From Patescibacteria group bacterium (GTDB lineage: Bacteria; Patescibacteriota; UBA1384; JAGGWG01), in the NCBI GenBank assembly GCA_028698375.1, contig JAQVDI010000001.1, forward strand, positions 1-31,663: a stretch of DNA of 31,663 bases. Direction: 5' to 3'. The notes beneath the pieces were generated by a model, which had not been told where the DNA came from, ran no database searches, and saw only the letters and a program-made list of their open reading frames with translations. Within the stretch, counting starts at the first letter, position 1. Every line of letters begins with the position of its first letter. The position numbers and the translations under genes are program-made. Of the stretch, positions 1 to 6,356 are shown piece by piece.

Positions 1-21
1 ATCATTCAGGCGATCATACAT

Positions 22-396
22 CTATTTCAAGGTCGCGATAGCCTCTTTATTGTTTGAATTGTGAGGAAAACTTGTTGTCATGCAGATAATCATGTCGAAT
101 TTTTCATTCCAAGACTTTGAAAGAGTTCTAAAGTTTTCATTTTTCAAAGCTATCGACAGACCTTTGAGATTTTTACCTGCACTTTTTAGCATTCCGTCCG
201 ACAAATCAGAGCCAGCACATTTAAGCCCAAGTTTATTCAACATGAACAAATGCCAGCCAGTGCCACAAGCACAGTCAAGACAGGTTTTTATTGAATATTT
301 CTCGATCAGCTTTTTGAAGAAAGATTCTTGTTTGAAAATTTCTTCTTTAGGTTGTAGTGCGTCGTAATCGACGGACAGATTTTGATAGTTATCCAT
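22..396 (-). pseudogene. Class I SAM-dependent methyltransferase, interrupted by an in-frame stop
   Basis: The protein has the Rossmann-fold motif I LDCACGTG (about residues 40-47), followed by an acidic post-I region (AGSDLSDGML) and a motif IV-like FDMIICM, all typical of class I SAM-dependent methyltransferases. The substrate cannot be told. The reading frame stops at TAG (24-22) after 124 residues, in the middle of the usual 'LKEMYRVLKPGG' helix. Beyond the stop the same frame continues as MYDRLND to the window edge, exactly what an intact homologue would encode, so a single GAG/AAG-to-TAG change is the simplest reading. TAG is a normal stop elsewhere in this window (queA), so readthrough is unlikely. 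Start ATG at 396. I infer a pseudogene, but the far end lies outside the window and a sequencing error is possible. Confidence 0.6.
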
Positions 397-420
397 AGTT
401 ATTTAGTAATTGCATAAAAG

Positions 421-450
421 ATTATATAAATTTTTTGATATGTCGCACAA
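421..450 (-). promoter_or_regulatory. Promoter of the methyltransferase gene
   Basis: Minus-strand TTGTGC (450-445), an 18-nt spacer and TATAAT (426-421), about 25 nt ahead of the ATG at 396. The same TTGTGCGAYATAT core recurs near 8591-8602. Confidence 0.45.
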
Positions 451-459
451 CTCATTTCT

Positions 460-520
460 ATACGAATTAAATGTACAATATCGATCATTTTTTGTATATT
501 ATACGAATTTAATGTATAGT
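460..520 (+). promoter_or_regulatory. Recombinase promoter with two operator-like direct repeats
   Basis: A plus-strand promoter TTGTAT (492-497), 17-nt spacer, TATAGT (515-520) lies about 55 nt before the recombinase ATG. Two near-identical 17-mers, ATACGAATTAAATGTAC (460-476) and ATACGAATTTAATGTAT (501-517), sit 41 bp apart. The second fills the promoter spacer and overlaps the -10. Each has dyad ends (ATAC and GTAT/GTAC). The placement suggests an operator or recombinase-binding site; this is inference. Confidence 0.45.
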
Positions 521-573
521 TATTAATACAAATATTCATTTGCTAATTTGAGTTTACTAATTTTTACAAAATT

Positions 574-1389
574 ATGCAACAAAAATATTTAGACCAAACA
601 AATCAGGAATTAAAATTAAGAAATTACAGTTTCAAAACTGTAAAGATTTATCTTGCTTGTTTAAATGAATATTTTGATTTCAAAAAATTTAATTTAGGAA
701 AAATAGACGAAGAAAAAATAAAACAATTTTTGCTAAACAAACAAAACAAAAAATATGCCCCGCAAACAATTAATCTTTATTTAAACGCAATAAAATTTTT
801 CTACCGCGAAGTGCTAAAAAATACCCAAAAGATTAATTTGAAATTTGCCAAACGAAATAAAAAACTGCCGATTGTTTTATCAAGAAAAGAAATCAAAAAT
901 ATTATTGACACAATTAAAAATCCAAAACATAAATTAATAATTTCTTTAACTTACGGTGCCGGACTCCGAATCAACGAAGTGATAAATTTAAAAGTAAAAG
1001 ATATTGATGTGGATGAGCTGGTAATACATTTGAAAAATGCAAAAGGTAAAAAAGACAGAATCACAATTTTTCCTGAAAAATTAAAAAATAGTATATTAAA
1101 TTTAATAATGGGGAAAGATTTTGATGATTATATTTTTGAAAGCGAAAGAGGAGGAAAACTATCAGAAAGAACAGCTCAAAAAGTTTTTAAAAAGGCGCTC
1201 AAAGAAACTAGCATTAAAAAAGATGCCACCTTTCATTCGCTTAGACATTCTTTTGCCACTCATTTATTAGAAAATGGGGTAGATGTTCGTTATGTCCAAG
1301 AACTTCTTGGCCATCAAAATATTAGAACTACTCAAATATATACACAAGTAACTAATCCGAAGCTAAAAAATATTAAAAGTCCCTTATAA
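574..1389 (+). CDS. Tyrosine recombinase/integrase (XerC/D-like)
   Basis: A 271-residue site-specific recombinase of the lambda integrase/Xer family, which cuts and rejoins DNA through a phosphotyrosine intermediate. Residues 1-90 form the N-terminal SAM-like core-binding domain (phage_int_SAM type). The catalytic domain follows with the full set of residues: R132 in GAGLRINEV, K157/K159 in the beta-hairpin, H221-x-x-R224 (HSLRHSFATHLL), H247 in LLGHQNIRTT and nucleophile Y256. The short length and N-domain style resemble integron or mobile-element recombinases and the single Xer of small genomes; which of these it is cannot be settled here. It is the only plus-strand gene in this part and converges on tRNA-Ser(CGA), a common integration target. 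No Shine-Dalgarno sequence precedes the ATG at 574. Confidence 0.85.
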   Translation: MQQKYLDQTNQELKLRNYSFKTVKIYLACLNEYFDFKKFNLGKIDEEKIKQFLLNKQNKKYAPQTINLYLNAIKFFYREVLKNTQKINLKFAKRNKKLPIVLSRKEIKNIIDTIKNPKHKLIISLTYGAGLRINEVINLKVKDIDVDELVIHLKNAKGKKDRITIFPEKLKNSILNLIMGKDFDDYIFESERGGKLSERTAQKVFKKALKETSIKKDATFHSLRHSFATHLLENGVDVRYVQELLGHQNIRTTQIYTQVTNPKLKNIKSPL

Positions 1390-1421
1390 CAAAAAAGCGG
1401 GTAATTTGTCTATTTTATAAT

Positions 1422-1510
1422 CGGTGGGGGTGGGATTCGAACCCACGATCATCTTGCGATGATTCCGCTTTTCGAGAGCGGCCCGATCAACCAAACTCCG
1501 GCACCCCACC
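1422..1510 (-). tRNA. tRNA-Ser(CGA)
   Basis: A complete cloverleaf with acceptor stem GGTGGGG/CCCCACC, discriminator G, anticodon loop CTCGAAA (anticodon CGA, codon UCG), a long variable arm typical of class II tRNAs (ATC-GCAA-GAT hairpin) and a T-arm with TTCGAAT. The 3' CCA is not encoded. Confidence 0.95.
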
Positions 1511-1550
1511 AACTATTTATAATTCCATAAAAAAAGAGTAAAATCAATTT

Positions 1551-1573
1551 AAAAGCCCCGTTTATAACGGGGC
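1551..1573 (-). terminator. Rho-independent terminator of the C39-like peptidase gene
   Basis: Minus-strand GCCCCGTT-ATA-AACGGGGC followed by TTTT, just downstream of the stop codon at 1582. Confidence 0.85.
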
Positions 1574-1581
1574 CATAATCT

Positions 1582-2685
1582 TTAATTAAAAAACCATTTT
1601 CTCATTGCTTTAAGCAAAATATTCCCAGTTATTTCTTCTGGCAAATAATCTTTTTCAGACTCAACTGATAAATTTATTTTTAAAGTTTTTTGATCTTGTT
1701 CTGTAATTGCTTCATACAGAAAATATTTTTTATGAAGATCAAGATAAATCGTTGATTCAGTCAATTTAACTGCTGGTTGTTCCACCAAAACATCCAAGCA
1801 ATCTTCCATCTCTAAAGCCAAACAATTTTTTCCTATCGGTGTGTTTTCGCGATCGCGCAAAAAACAATTTTGGATATCAACTACTCGCTTAGAGTCTCCG
1901 CCAAAAAGAGGAAGAACTGTTTTTTCCTCAACAATTAATATGTGATTACCAATTTGTTCAACCACCCAAACTTTATAAATAAAATGACTCGTGACAAAAC
2001 CACCAATTCTGCCTTTCAAAAAAGCTCTTTTTAATTTGCATAATGGCTCTTCAAATTCTTCTTTTGGTCGTCTTTTGAATCCAACAATCATTTTGTATCC
2101 GCCAATAGAGTCATTTATTTCTTGCCAAGAATAATTAATATTTTGTTTTTGGCAATCAGGATCTTGACAGATAACACCGTTATCATTATAACCATTGATA
2201 ACCATGATGTGTCCGCCATCATAACCCTTATCTTCACGATTACTTAATGCACCATAATTTGCCAAGGTAAAAATCACCGGAGACTGCTTGTCAATTTCTT
2301 CTTTTATTTTTTCTGCTGAATAATCAACTGCTTCTAATTTTTTAATCTGATAAATATGCTCCGCAGCAGTAATTAGCTCATCCCAACCAGTAGGCCGACC
2401 ATGCGACAAATAATATTCGTCATCAGCTTTTTCTGGTTCTAAAAAAGCATTAATTTTTTTTACATTCTCAAAATCAGCTTTGCGATATTGCATATAAGCC
2501 GCACACATTTCAAGCGAACAAGGTCCACAAGTTTGCGCTCCGCTGATAACTCCAATATCTTCGCCATATTCCAATAGATGTGGAACTGGTAAAATATTTT
2601 CTCCAAATACCGTCGAAAAACAAATCGTCTGTAAAATAATCACAAACCACAAAATAATGGAACATCGAGTTATTTTTCTGATCAC
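1582..2685 (-). CDS. Secreted C39-like (papain-fold) cysteine peptidase with unknown C-terminal region
   Basis: An N-terminal hydrophobic segment (SIILWFVIILQTICFSTVF) acts as a signal peptide or anchor, so the rest should lie outside the membrane. The following domain matches the Peptidase_C39_2 pattern: nucleophile Cys in GAQTCGPCSL (about residue 53), His in GGHIMVINGYND (about 159) and the acidic residue in CQDPD (about 175). About 180 C-terminal residues have no family I recognise. I place the start at GTG 2685: it follows AAAAGGGGAG, part of a leader shared with neighbouring lone genes. An in-frame TTG lies at 2703 but lacks a ribosome site. Substrate unknown; maturation or degradation of surface proteins is one possibility. 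It is monocistronic, with its own promoter and terminator. Confidence 0.65.
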   Translation of the reverse strand: MIRKITRCSIILWFVIILQTICFSTVFGENILPVPHLLEYGEDIGVISGAQTCGPCSLEMCAAYMQYRKADFENVKKINAFLEPEKADDEYYLSHGRPTGWDELITAAEHIYQIKKLEAVDYSAEKIKEEIDKQSPVIFTLANYGALSNREDKGYDGGHIMVINGYNDNGVICQDPDCQKQNINYSWQEINDSIGGYKMIVGFKRRPKEEFEEPLCKLKRAFLKGRIGGFVTSHFIYKVWVVEQIGNHILIVEEKTVLPLFGGDSKRVVDIQNCFLRDRENTPIGKNCLALEMEDCLDVLVEQPAVKLTESTIYLDLHKKYFLYEAITEQDQKTLKINLSVESEKDYLPEEITGNILLKAMRKWFFN

Positions 2686-2720
2686 TGCTCCCCTTTTTGT
2701 CAAAGAACTTCAACAAGATT

Positions 2721-2748
2721 ATTATAAAACAAAAAATCCAGCCATCAA
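2721..2748 (-). promoter_or_regulatory. Promoter of the C39-like peptidase gene
   Basis: Minus-strand TTGATG (2748-2743), 16-nt spacer, TATAAT (2726-2721). The -35 lies in the loop of the preceding gene's terminator, so termination and initiation signals are interleaved. Confidence 0.5.
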
Positions 2749-2767
2749 ATATTAAGACAACTGGATT
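2729..2767 (-). terminator. Terminator of the 98-aa membrane protein gene
   Basis: Minus-strand arms AATCCAG and CTGGATT with a 19-nt loop and a following T-run. The upstream arm overlaps the stop codon of the gene ending at 2766. Confidence 0.5.
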
Positions 2768-3062
2768 AGATTTTTCTTTTCAATTTTTCAACTAAATTAA
2801 AAATCAACTCCATTAATGCAATTCCTGCAAATAAAAAAGCAAAAATATTAGCAATCACAACCGCCCGACATAATTCTTGAGTTAACGGCGTTCTACCAAA
2901 AGGAGAAATAACAAAACAAAATAAACTAAATGAAACAAAAGCAACAATAAACCATTTGGACAAACAAGGGATGTGAGCTTGATCTGTTTTAAGAAAATAA
3001 ATAACTATAGAAATAACAGTGGCAATTACCAAAAAAATTCCAGCCCAATAGGTAGGTTGCAT
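2766..3062 (-). CDS. Small three-helix membrane protein, unknown function
   Basis: A 98-residue protein with three hydrophobic segments, at about residues 5-24, 36-53 and 66-88, and a basic tail (EKLKRKI) that suggests a cytoplasmic C-terminus. No family recognised. The ATG at 3062 is preceded by GATCTTTGAAAAGGAG, which provides a strong ribosome site and belongs to the leader family described for several lone genes in this window. Monocistronic between its own promoter and a terminator overlapping its stop codon. Confidence 0.6.
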   Translation of the reverse strand: MQPTYWAGIFLVIATVISIVIYFLKTDQAHIPCLSKWFIVAFVSFSLFCFVISPFGRTPLTQELCRAVVIANIFAFLFAGIALMELIFNLVEKLKRKI

Positions 3063-3126
3063 TTTTCTTTCTCCTTTTCAAAGATCTTGTACAATTTAAA
3101 TATATTACAAAATTAAAAAAAGTCAA
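3063..3126 (-). promoter_or_regulatory. Promoter and leader of the 98-aa membrane protein gene
   Basis: Minus-strand TTGACT (3126-3121), 16-nt spacer, TATATT (3104-3099), then a leader ending CTTTGAAAAGGAG before the ATG. Confidence 0.6.
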
Positions 3127-3134
3127 CAAAAAAA

Positions 3135-3208
3135 TATCCTGGGCAGGGATCGAACCTGCAACCTACAGCTTAGAAGGCTGTCGCTCTAGCCAATTGAGCT
3201 ACCAGGAC
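3135..3208 (-). tRNA. tRNA-Arg(TCT)
   Basis: Acceptor GTCCTGG/CCAGGAT with a G1-U72 wobble, D-arm GCTC/GAGC, anticodon stem ACAGC/GCTGT with loop CTTCTAA (anticodon UCU, A37), T-arm GCAGG-TTCGATC-CCTGC, discriminator A. CCA is not encoded. With U36 and A37 it is an expected t6A substrate. Confidence 0.93.
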
Positions 3209-3277
3209 ATAATTTGGTTTGTTGACGAAAATTTTCAATTCACAATTTTCAATAAATATGAAAAAACTAGGGCAAAA

Positions 3278-3350
3278 AGGGCCCAGTGGGATTCGAACCC
3301 ACGACACGAGGATTAAGAGTCCTCTGCTCTACCAACTGAGCTATGGGCCC
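3278..3350 (-). tRNA. tRNA-Lys(CTT)
   Basis: Acceptor GGGCCCA/TGGGCCC, D-arm GCTC/GAGC, anticodon loop CTCTTAA (anticodon CUU, A37), T-arm GTGGG-TTCGAAT-CCCAC. The base at discriminator position 73 reads U, unusual for lysine tRNA. CCA is not encoded. The first ten bases, GGGCCCATAG, are repeated 50 bp upstream, flanking a small palindromic insertion. Confidence 0.93.
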
Positions 3351-3400
3351 CTCACCTAGTCCGCCAAATTTTGACGAGTTAGGTGAGGGACTATGGGCCC
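3341..3400. mobile_element. 40-bp palindromic mini-insertion flanked by 10-bp direct repeats at tRNA-Lys
   Basis: The plus-strand decamer CTATGGGCCC occurs at 3341-3350 (the 5' end of tRNA-Lys) and again at 3391-3400. The 40 bp between have inverted ends (CTCACCTA and TAGGTGAG) and the core TTTGGCGGAC on the minus strand. This is the layout of a miniature non-autonomous element with target duplication. A related GGCGGAC-containing insertion sits inside queA. The hairpin lies directly upstream of the tRNA and may affect its 5' processing or expression; that part is inference. Confidence 0.55.
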
Positions 3401-3497
3401 AAATACAATTTTGAAATAATTTTCAAAAAGTTATATATAAATAATTTTATTAAATAAATAACAAATTTAACTAAAAAATCTGGATTAGTAATTTGCT

Positions 3498-3572
3498 TGG
3501 TGCGCGTGGGAGGTATCGAACCTCCGACCTCGTCTTTATCAGAGACGCGCTCTACCACTGAGCTACACGCGC
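3498..3572 (-). tRNA. tRNA-Ile(GAT)
   Basis: Acceptor GCGCGTG/CACGCGC, discriminator A followed by an encoded CCA (3500-3498), anticodon loop CTGATAA (anticodon GAU, A37), T-arm GGAGG-TTCGATA-CCTCC. It is the only tRNA in the window that encodes CCA; the others would need the CCA-adding enzyme. Confidence 0.95.
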
Positions 3573-3626
3573 ATATCTATACTTAAATTATTATGCAAAA
3601 ATTAATCCTAAAAATCAATATCTTAA

Positions 3627-3666
3627 TAAAAAAGTCCGCAATCACCTTTAAGCGCTTAACGGACTT
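3627..3666 (-). terminator. Terminator of the first HhH-GPD-like gene
   Basis: Minus-strand AAGTCCG and CGGACTT arms (3666-3660 and 3638-3632) around a 21-nt loop, followed by a T-run. Confidence 0.65.
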
Positions 3667-4652
3667 TATTGATAGAATAAATTTTTAGAACGCTCTCGCG
3701 AGTTCCCCCAACCAAAGCCACCCTTGTTTCTTTGGTGAGACCCACCAGCTCTTTGAACGCAATAATCATGAAAAGGACAAAGCGTTAAACAATGACAAGC
3801 TGCTTTTTGTTCTAATTTTGAGACTTTAAAACAGATATTAGCTCCAGTGTGCCAAAGAGACTGTAAAGCTTCAAACCAAGACAAATTATAGCGATTAAAC
3901 ATATAAACTAAAAAGTCGCTAACAATATAAGAAGCAGTATTCTTTTTATCAGTACTCCATTCAATCAAAATATTAAAATTACGCATTTCACGAGCAATCC
4001 ACAAATCAACTGGTGCTACTGCAATTTGTTTTAAATCCTTCCAATCGTTTAAGTGATCTTGCCATTCCACATCCTGGAAATAAAGAGCCACTAATTGAGC
4101 TACTTTTTGACCATATCCATAAAAACGTGATAACTCTTTAATCAACCCTGCACGATTCCTAGAAGACTGGTAAAAAATATTACGAGCATCACTATCATAA
4201 TCTTTGCGTAATAAATCTAAATTAAACTTCCAACCAATCAATTTTTCATTTTTTTCTTTTTTGCCCCCTTCTGTTTTAGCAGAAGTAAAAGCCAAAACAG
4301 GTCCAAGCTTTTGTCCAGCTAAATCTTCATTATATTTTAATAAGGGATCAATTAACCACGGGTGTTGATTAAATATATTGCTACCTTCACCTATGGCAAC
4401 ATTTGTTTTTTCACCATAACGATTCAATGATCCGTAAGAAAAAAGATATAACCCATGCATCCTTGAACCATATTCAAAACCTGCAGGCAAATGAACTAAT
4501 TCTGGCTGATCGCAGTTAATTAGATGTTTATATTTTCCATGCCAAGCACTCACAGCCAAATTGAGAACTTCCAAAGCCCTATTCTCATCAAAAATAATCC
4601 AATTTTTACCACGTCTTACTGTGACCAATCCATCTTTTACTGAGATATCCAT
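3666..4652 (-). CDS. HhH-GPD/endonuclease III-like DNA glycosylase homologue with Fe-S-type cysteines (paralogue A)
   Basis: A 328-residue protein. The segment RFYGYGQKVAQLVAL resembles the helix-hairpin-helix 'LPGVGRKTAN' of Nth/MutY proteins, with K183 at the position of the Nth catalytic lysine. VAPVDLWIAREM matches 'xVDTHVxRV' and places D216 at the catalytic aspartate. Near the C-terminus, WHTGANIC...C...CPFHDYC (C274, C288, C292, C298; extra C286) resembles the Nth 4Fe-4S loop, but the spacing is C-x13-C-x3-C-x5-C instead of C-x6-C-x2-C-x5-C. The lysine-aspartate interval is also longer than in Nth (33 against 18). From this I infer a DNA-repair glycosylase/lyase or a derived nucleic-acid-binding protein. 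The N-terminal 150 residues match nothing I know. It has its own promoter, ribosome site AAAGG, ATG 4652 and terminator; paralogue B lies just upstream. Confidence 0.55.
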   Translation of the reverse strand: MDISVKDGLVTVRRGKNWIIFDENRALEVLNLAVSAWHGKYKHLINCDQPELVHLPAGFEYGSRMHGLYLFSYGSLNRYGEKTNVAIGEGSNIFNQHPWLIDPLLKYNEDLAGQKLGPVLAFTSAKTEGGKKEKNEKLIGWKFNLDLLRKDYDSDARNIFYQSSRNRAGLIKELSRFYGYGQKVAQLVALYFQDVEWQDHLNDWKDLKQIAVAPVDLWIAREMRNFNILIEWSTDKKNTASYIVSDFLVYMFNRYNLSWFEALQSLWHTGANICFKVSKLEQKAACHCLTLCPFHDYCVQRAGGSHQRNKGGFGWGNSRERSKNLFYQ

Positions 4653-4716
4653 TTTAGACCTTTTTGTTAAAGGGCGTTAACTTAAAAATTATATAGTTAA
4701 AAATTAATATGTGCAA
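4653..4716 (-). promoter_or_regulatory. Promoter and leader of paralogue A
   Basis: Minus-strand TTGCAC (4716-4711), 17-nt spacer, TATAAT (4693-4688). The leader AGTTAACGCCCTTTAAC then AAAAAGG is a variant of the AGCTAACGCTCTTTGA leader of paralogue B. Confidence 0.7.
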
Positions 4717-4722
4717 ATAAAC

Positions 4723-4751
4723 AAAAAAACCCGCCAAGATCATGACGGGTT
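4723..4751 (-). terminator. Terminator of paralogue B
   Basis: Minus-strand AACCCGTC-ATGATCTT-GGCGGGTT followed by a T-run. The TGA stop codon lies within the hairpin, so the last codons form the first arm. Confidence 0.8.
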
Positions 4752-5681
4752 GGAAGAAAATAAAGTTAATCGTGGAAAAGCATAATTCCAATTCATAGTA
4801 CCATCAACTTTATACATTGAACCAGTACAAATGCGTTTACAATATCTGTTAAATGGACATTCAACATAACAATAGCTACCAACCGAATAAGGATCCATCG
4901 GACGTTTAACACAAATCTGTCCAGCATGCCAGAAAGCATTTGATAACCGACTATGATTAATATTATAATCATGGCAAATTTTTGCAATAAATTCACTTGT
5001 CGGCAAACGAACAGCATCATGTTGATCAGTATCCCAATTTATAACAATATCCCATTGTCTCATAAATCGTAAAATCCAAAGATCCACCGGCATCATCTCA
5101 ATCTCACGAATTTCTTTCCAATCTTTTTCACAATATTGCCAAGCGACATCTTGATACCAAATTGCAGCTAATTGAGCCACTTTAGAAGCAATACCATAAA
5201 AATTCGATAAAGCGGAGATAACGCCTTCGCGAGAACGTTCTGCTCTTAAAATAATTTCGCCCGGATCTCCATCATATTGATCACGTAAAATCTTCAAATT
5301 ATGTCGCCAACCATCAATTCGCAATTTTCCTTCTCGACCTAATTCTGAATTAATGGAAACAAAACCCATAACTCCAGATAACAACTGATGATAATCCAAA
5401 TTCTCAAAATCAGACATAGGGTCAATTAATCGTGGATCTAATACAATTGATTTTGAGAACTTAGGCATGGCACGATTTGACGCTTGGCCATAACGATTAA
5501 TTGCTGCTCCAAAAAAAATCCAACGCCTATGATCAACTGAACCATATTTAATAAAATCAGGCATATAGACAACTTCCGGTTGCTTCATCTTACCGTAACC
5601 AAGAATTTTATTTTCCCAAGCCCAAACTGCATATTTAAAAATTTCAATGGCCCTTTCATTATCAAACTCAAGATTTGCCAT
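4740..5681 (-). CDS. HhH-GPD/endonuclease III-like DNA glycosylase homologue with Fe-S-type cysteines (paralogue B)
   Basis: Paralogue of the next gene downstream. The two align over their whole length by eye: RAIEIFKYAVWAW with RALEVLNLAVSAW, INRYGQ with LNRYGE, LIDPM with LIDPL, FYGIASKVAQLAAIWYQDV with FYGYGQKVAQLVALYFQDV, and MPVDLWILRFMR with APVDLWIAREMR. K167 and D200 correspond to the Nth catalytic lysine and aspartate, with the same 33-residue interval as in paralogue A. The cysteine loop FWHAGQIC...C...CPFNRYC (C257, C271, C275, C281) has identical spacing in both. An additional C285 is private to this copy. I choose ATG 5681 over an in-frame TTG at 5687 because AAAGGAG lies six nt before the ATG. 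Family assignment rests on these motifs only; an enzyme acting on damaged or modified DNA is inferred. Confidence 0.55.
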   Translation of the reverse strand: MANLEFDNERAIEIFKYAVWAWENKILGYGKMKQPEVVYMPDFIKYGSVDHRRWIFFGAAINRYGQASNRAMPKFSKSIVLDPRLIDPMSDFENLDYHQLLSGVMGFVSINSELGREGKLRIDGWRHNLKILRDQYDGDPGEIILRAERSREGVISALSNFYGIASKVAQLAAIWYQDVAWQYCEKDWKEIREIEMMPVDLWILRFMRQWDIVINWDTDQHDAVRLPTSEFIAKICHDYNINHSRLSNAFWHAGQICVKRPMDPYSVGSYCYVECPFNRYCKRICTGSMYKVDGTMNWNYAFPRLTLFSSNPS

Positions 5682-5744
5682 TTGCAACTCCTTTTCAAAG
5701 AGCGTTAGCTTTAAAATTTTAGAACTAAAAAATAGTTAGGTCAA
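5682..5744 (-). promoter_or_regulatory. Promoter and leader of paralogue B
   Basis: Minus-strand TTGACC (5744-5739), 17-nt spacer, TAAAAT (5721-5716). The 23-nt leader at 5710-5688 (AGCTAACGCTC through AAAAGGAG) is identical to that of the gene starting at 11660. Confidence 0.7.
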
Positions 5745-5756
5745 GTTCGATAAAAA

Positions 5757-5784
5757 TCAGCGCATACCCAAGAGGTGTGCTTTT
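5757..5784 (-). terminator. Possible terminator after the small DUF5652-like gene
   Basis: GCATACC-CAAGA-GGTGTGC hairpin (5762-5780) with T-rich flanks on both strands; the minus-strand T-run is four bases away from the stem, so it is only a moderate terminator. Confidence 0.4.
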
Positions 5785-5795
5785 AAAGTTACTAT

Positions 5796-5993
5796 TTATT
5801 TTTTCTTACCAAAAATGAATAAATATAAAATTGGCAGGATGCCAGCTGTATTAAAAATCATTATCACCACAAACCACGGCACCGAATCATTTTTAGCTGC
5901 ACGCCACAAGGCGAACGCCTTCCAAACTGATTCCCAAAGAACTAAAAAACCAATTAGCCATAACATTCCAACAGAATAACCTAAAGTTTCCAT
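5796..5993 (-). CDS. Small two-helix membrane protein, DUF5652-like
   Basis: A 65-residue protein with two hydrophobic helices (about residues 7-25 and 39-60) around a polar turn, and a basic end (GKKK). The pattern LWESVWKAFALWRAAKN...PWFVVIMIFNTAGILPILYLF fits the small DUF5652-type membrane proteins frequent in Patescibacteria, as I recall that family. Function unknown. ATG 5993 is preceded by AAAGGAAA. It follows the coiled-coil gene by 20 bp and is probably co-transcribed with it. Confidence 0.65.
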   Translation of the reverse strand: METLGYSVGMLWLIGFLVLWESVWKAFALWRAAKNDSVPWFVVIMIFNTAGILPILYLFIFGKKK

Positions 5994-6013
5994 AAATTTC
6001 CTTTTTCAATTTT

Positions 6014-6325
6014 TTATTGTCTGTTACTGTATTTTAATCGATTGTTCAACTCTACCAACCTTTTTGCCTTTGCATTATCAAAATTGCCCGAATCAATTTG
6101 CTCTTTCCGAAGCTGTTTTAATTCTTCTTGCTCTTCTTGCGTTAAAGGATCACAACGATATTCTTCTTTATGTGTTTCTCGTTCATATTTCTTTTGTTCT
6201 GCAAGTAAACGCTGCATTTCTGCATTTTCTTCATTAGTTTTTTGATTAAGACTAATTAACTCAGTAATTCTTGCTAATCTTCTTTGTTTACCATCATCAA
6301 CATTTTGTGGCTCTGATTCATTCAT
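6014..6325 (-). CDS. Hypothetical charged coiled-coil protein
   Basis: A 103-residue protein, very rich in Glu, Lys, Arg and Gln, with no membrane segment and a single cysteine. Residues 14-52 and 62-98 show heptad-like leucine and isoleucine spacing (RLARITELISLNQ; ELKQLRKEQI; RLVELNNRL), suggesting two helices that form a coiled coil. No family recognised. It starts at ATG 6325 and shares its strand with the small membrane protein downstream. Confidence 0.5.
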   Translation of the reverse strand: MNESEPQNVDDGKQRRLARITELISLNQKTNEENAEMQRLLAEQKKYERETHKEEYRCDPLTQEEQEELKQLRKEQIDSGNFDNAKAKRLVELNNRLKYSNRQ

Positions 6326-6356
6326 AAATTTTTTATTAATTTCTTAAATTTTACCA

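Noticed and set aside
80..367. Plus-strand open frame opposite the methyltransferase
   Set aside because: Antisense shadow; the minus strand carries the SAM-binding motif I.
2510..2716. Second minus-strand frame overlapping the start of the C39-like peptidase
   Set aside because: Low-quality composition and no ribosome site; the peptidase frame has signal peptide and catalytic motifs.
1431..3310. 19-nt identity GTGGGATTCGAACCCACGA between tRNA-Ser and tRNA-Lys considered as an att repeat
   Set aside because: It is the T-arm shared by the two tRNA genes, not an extra copy.
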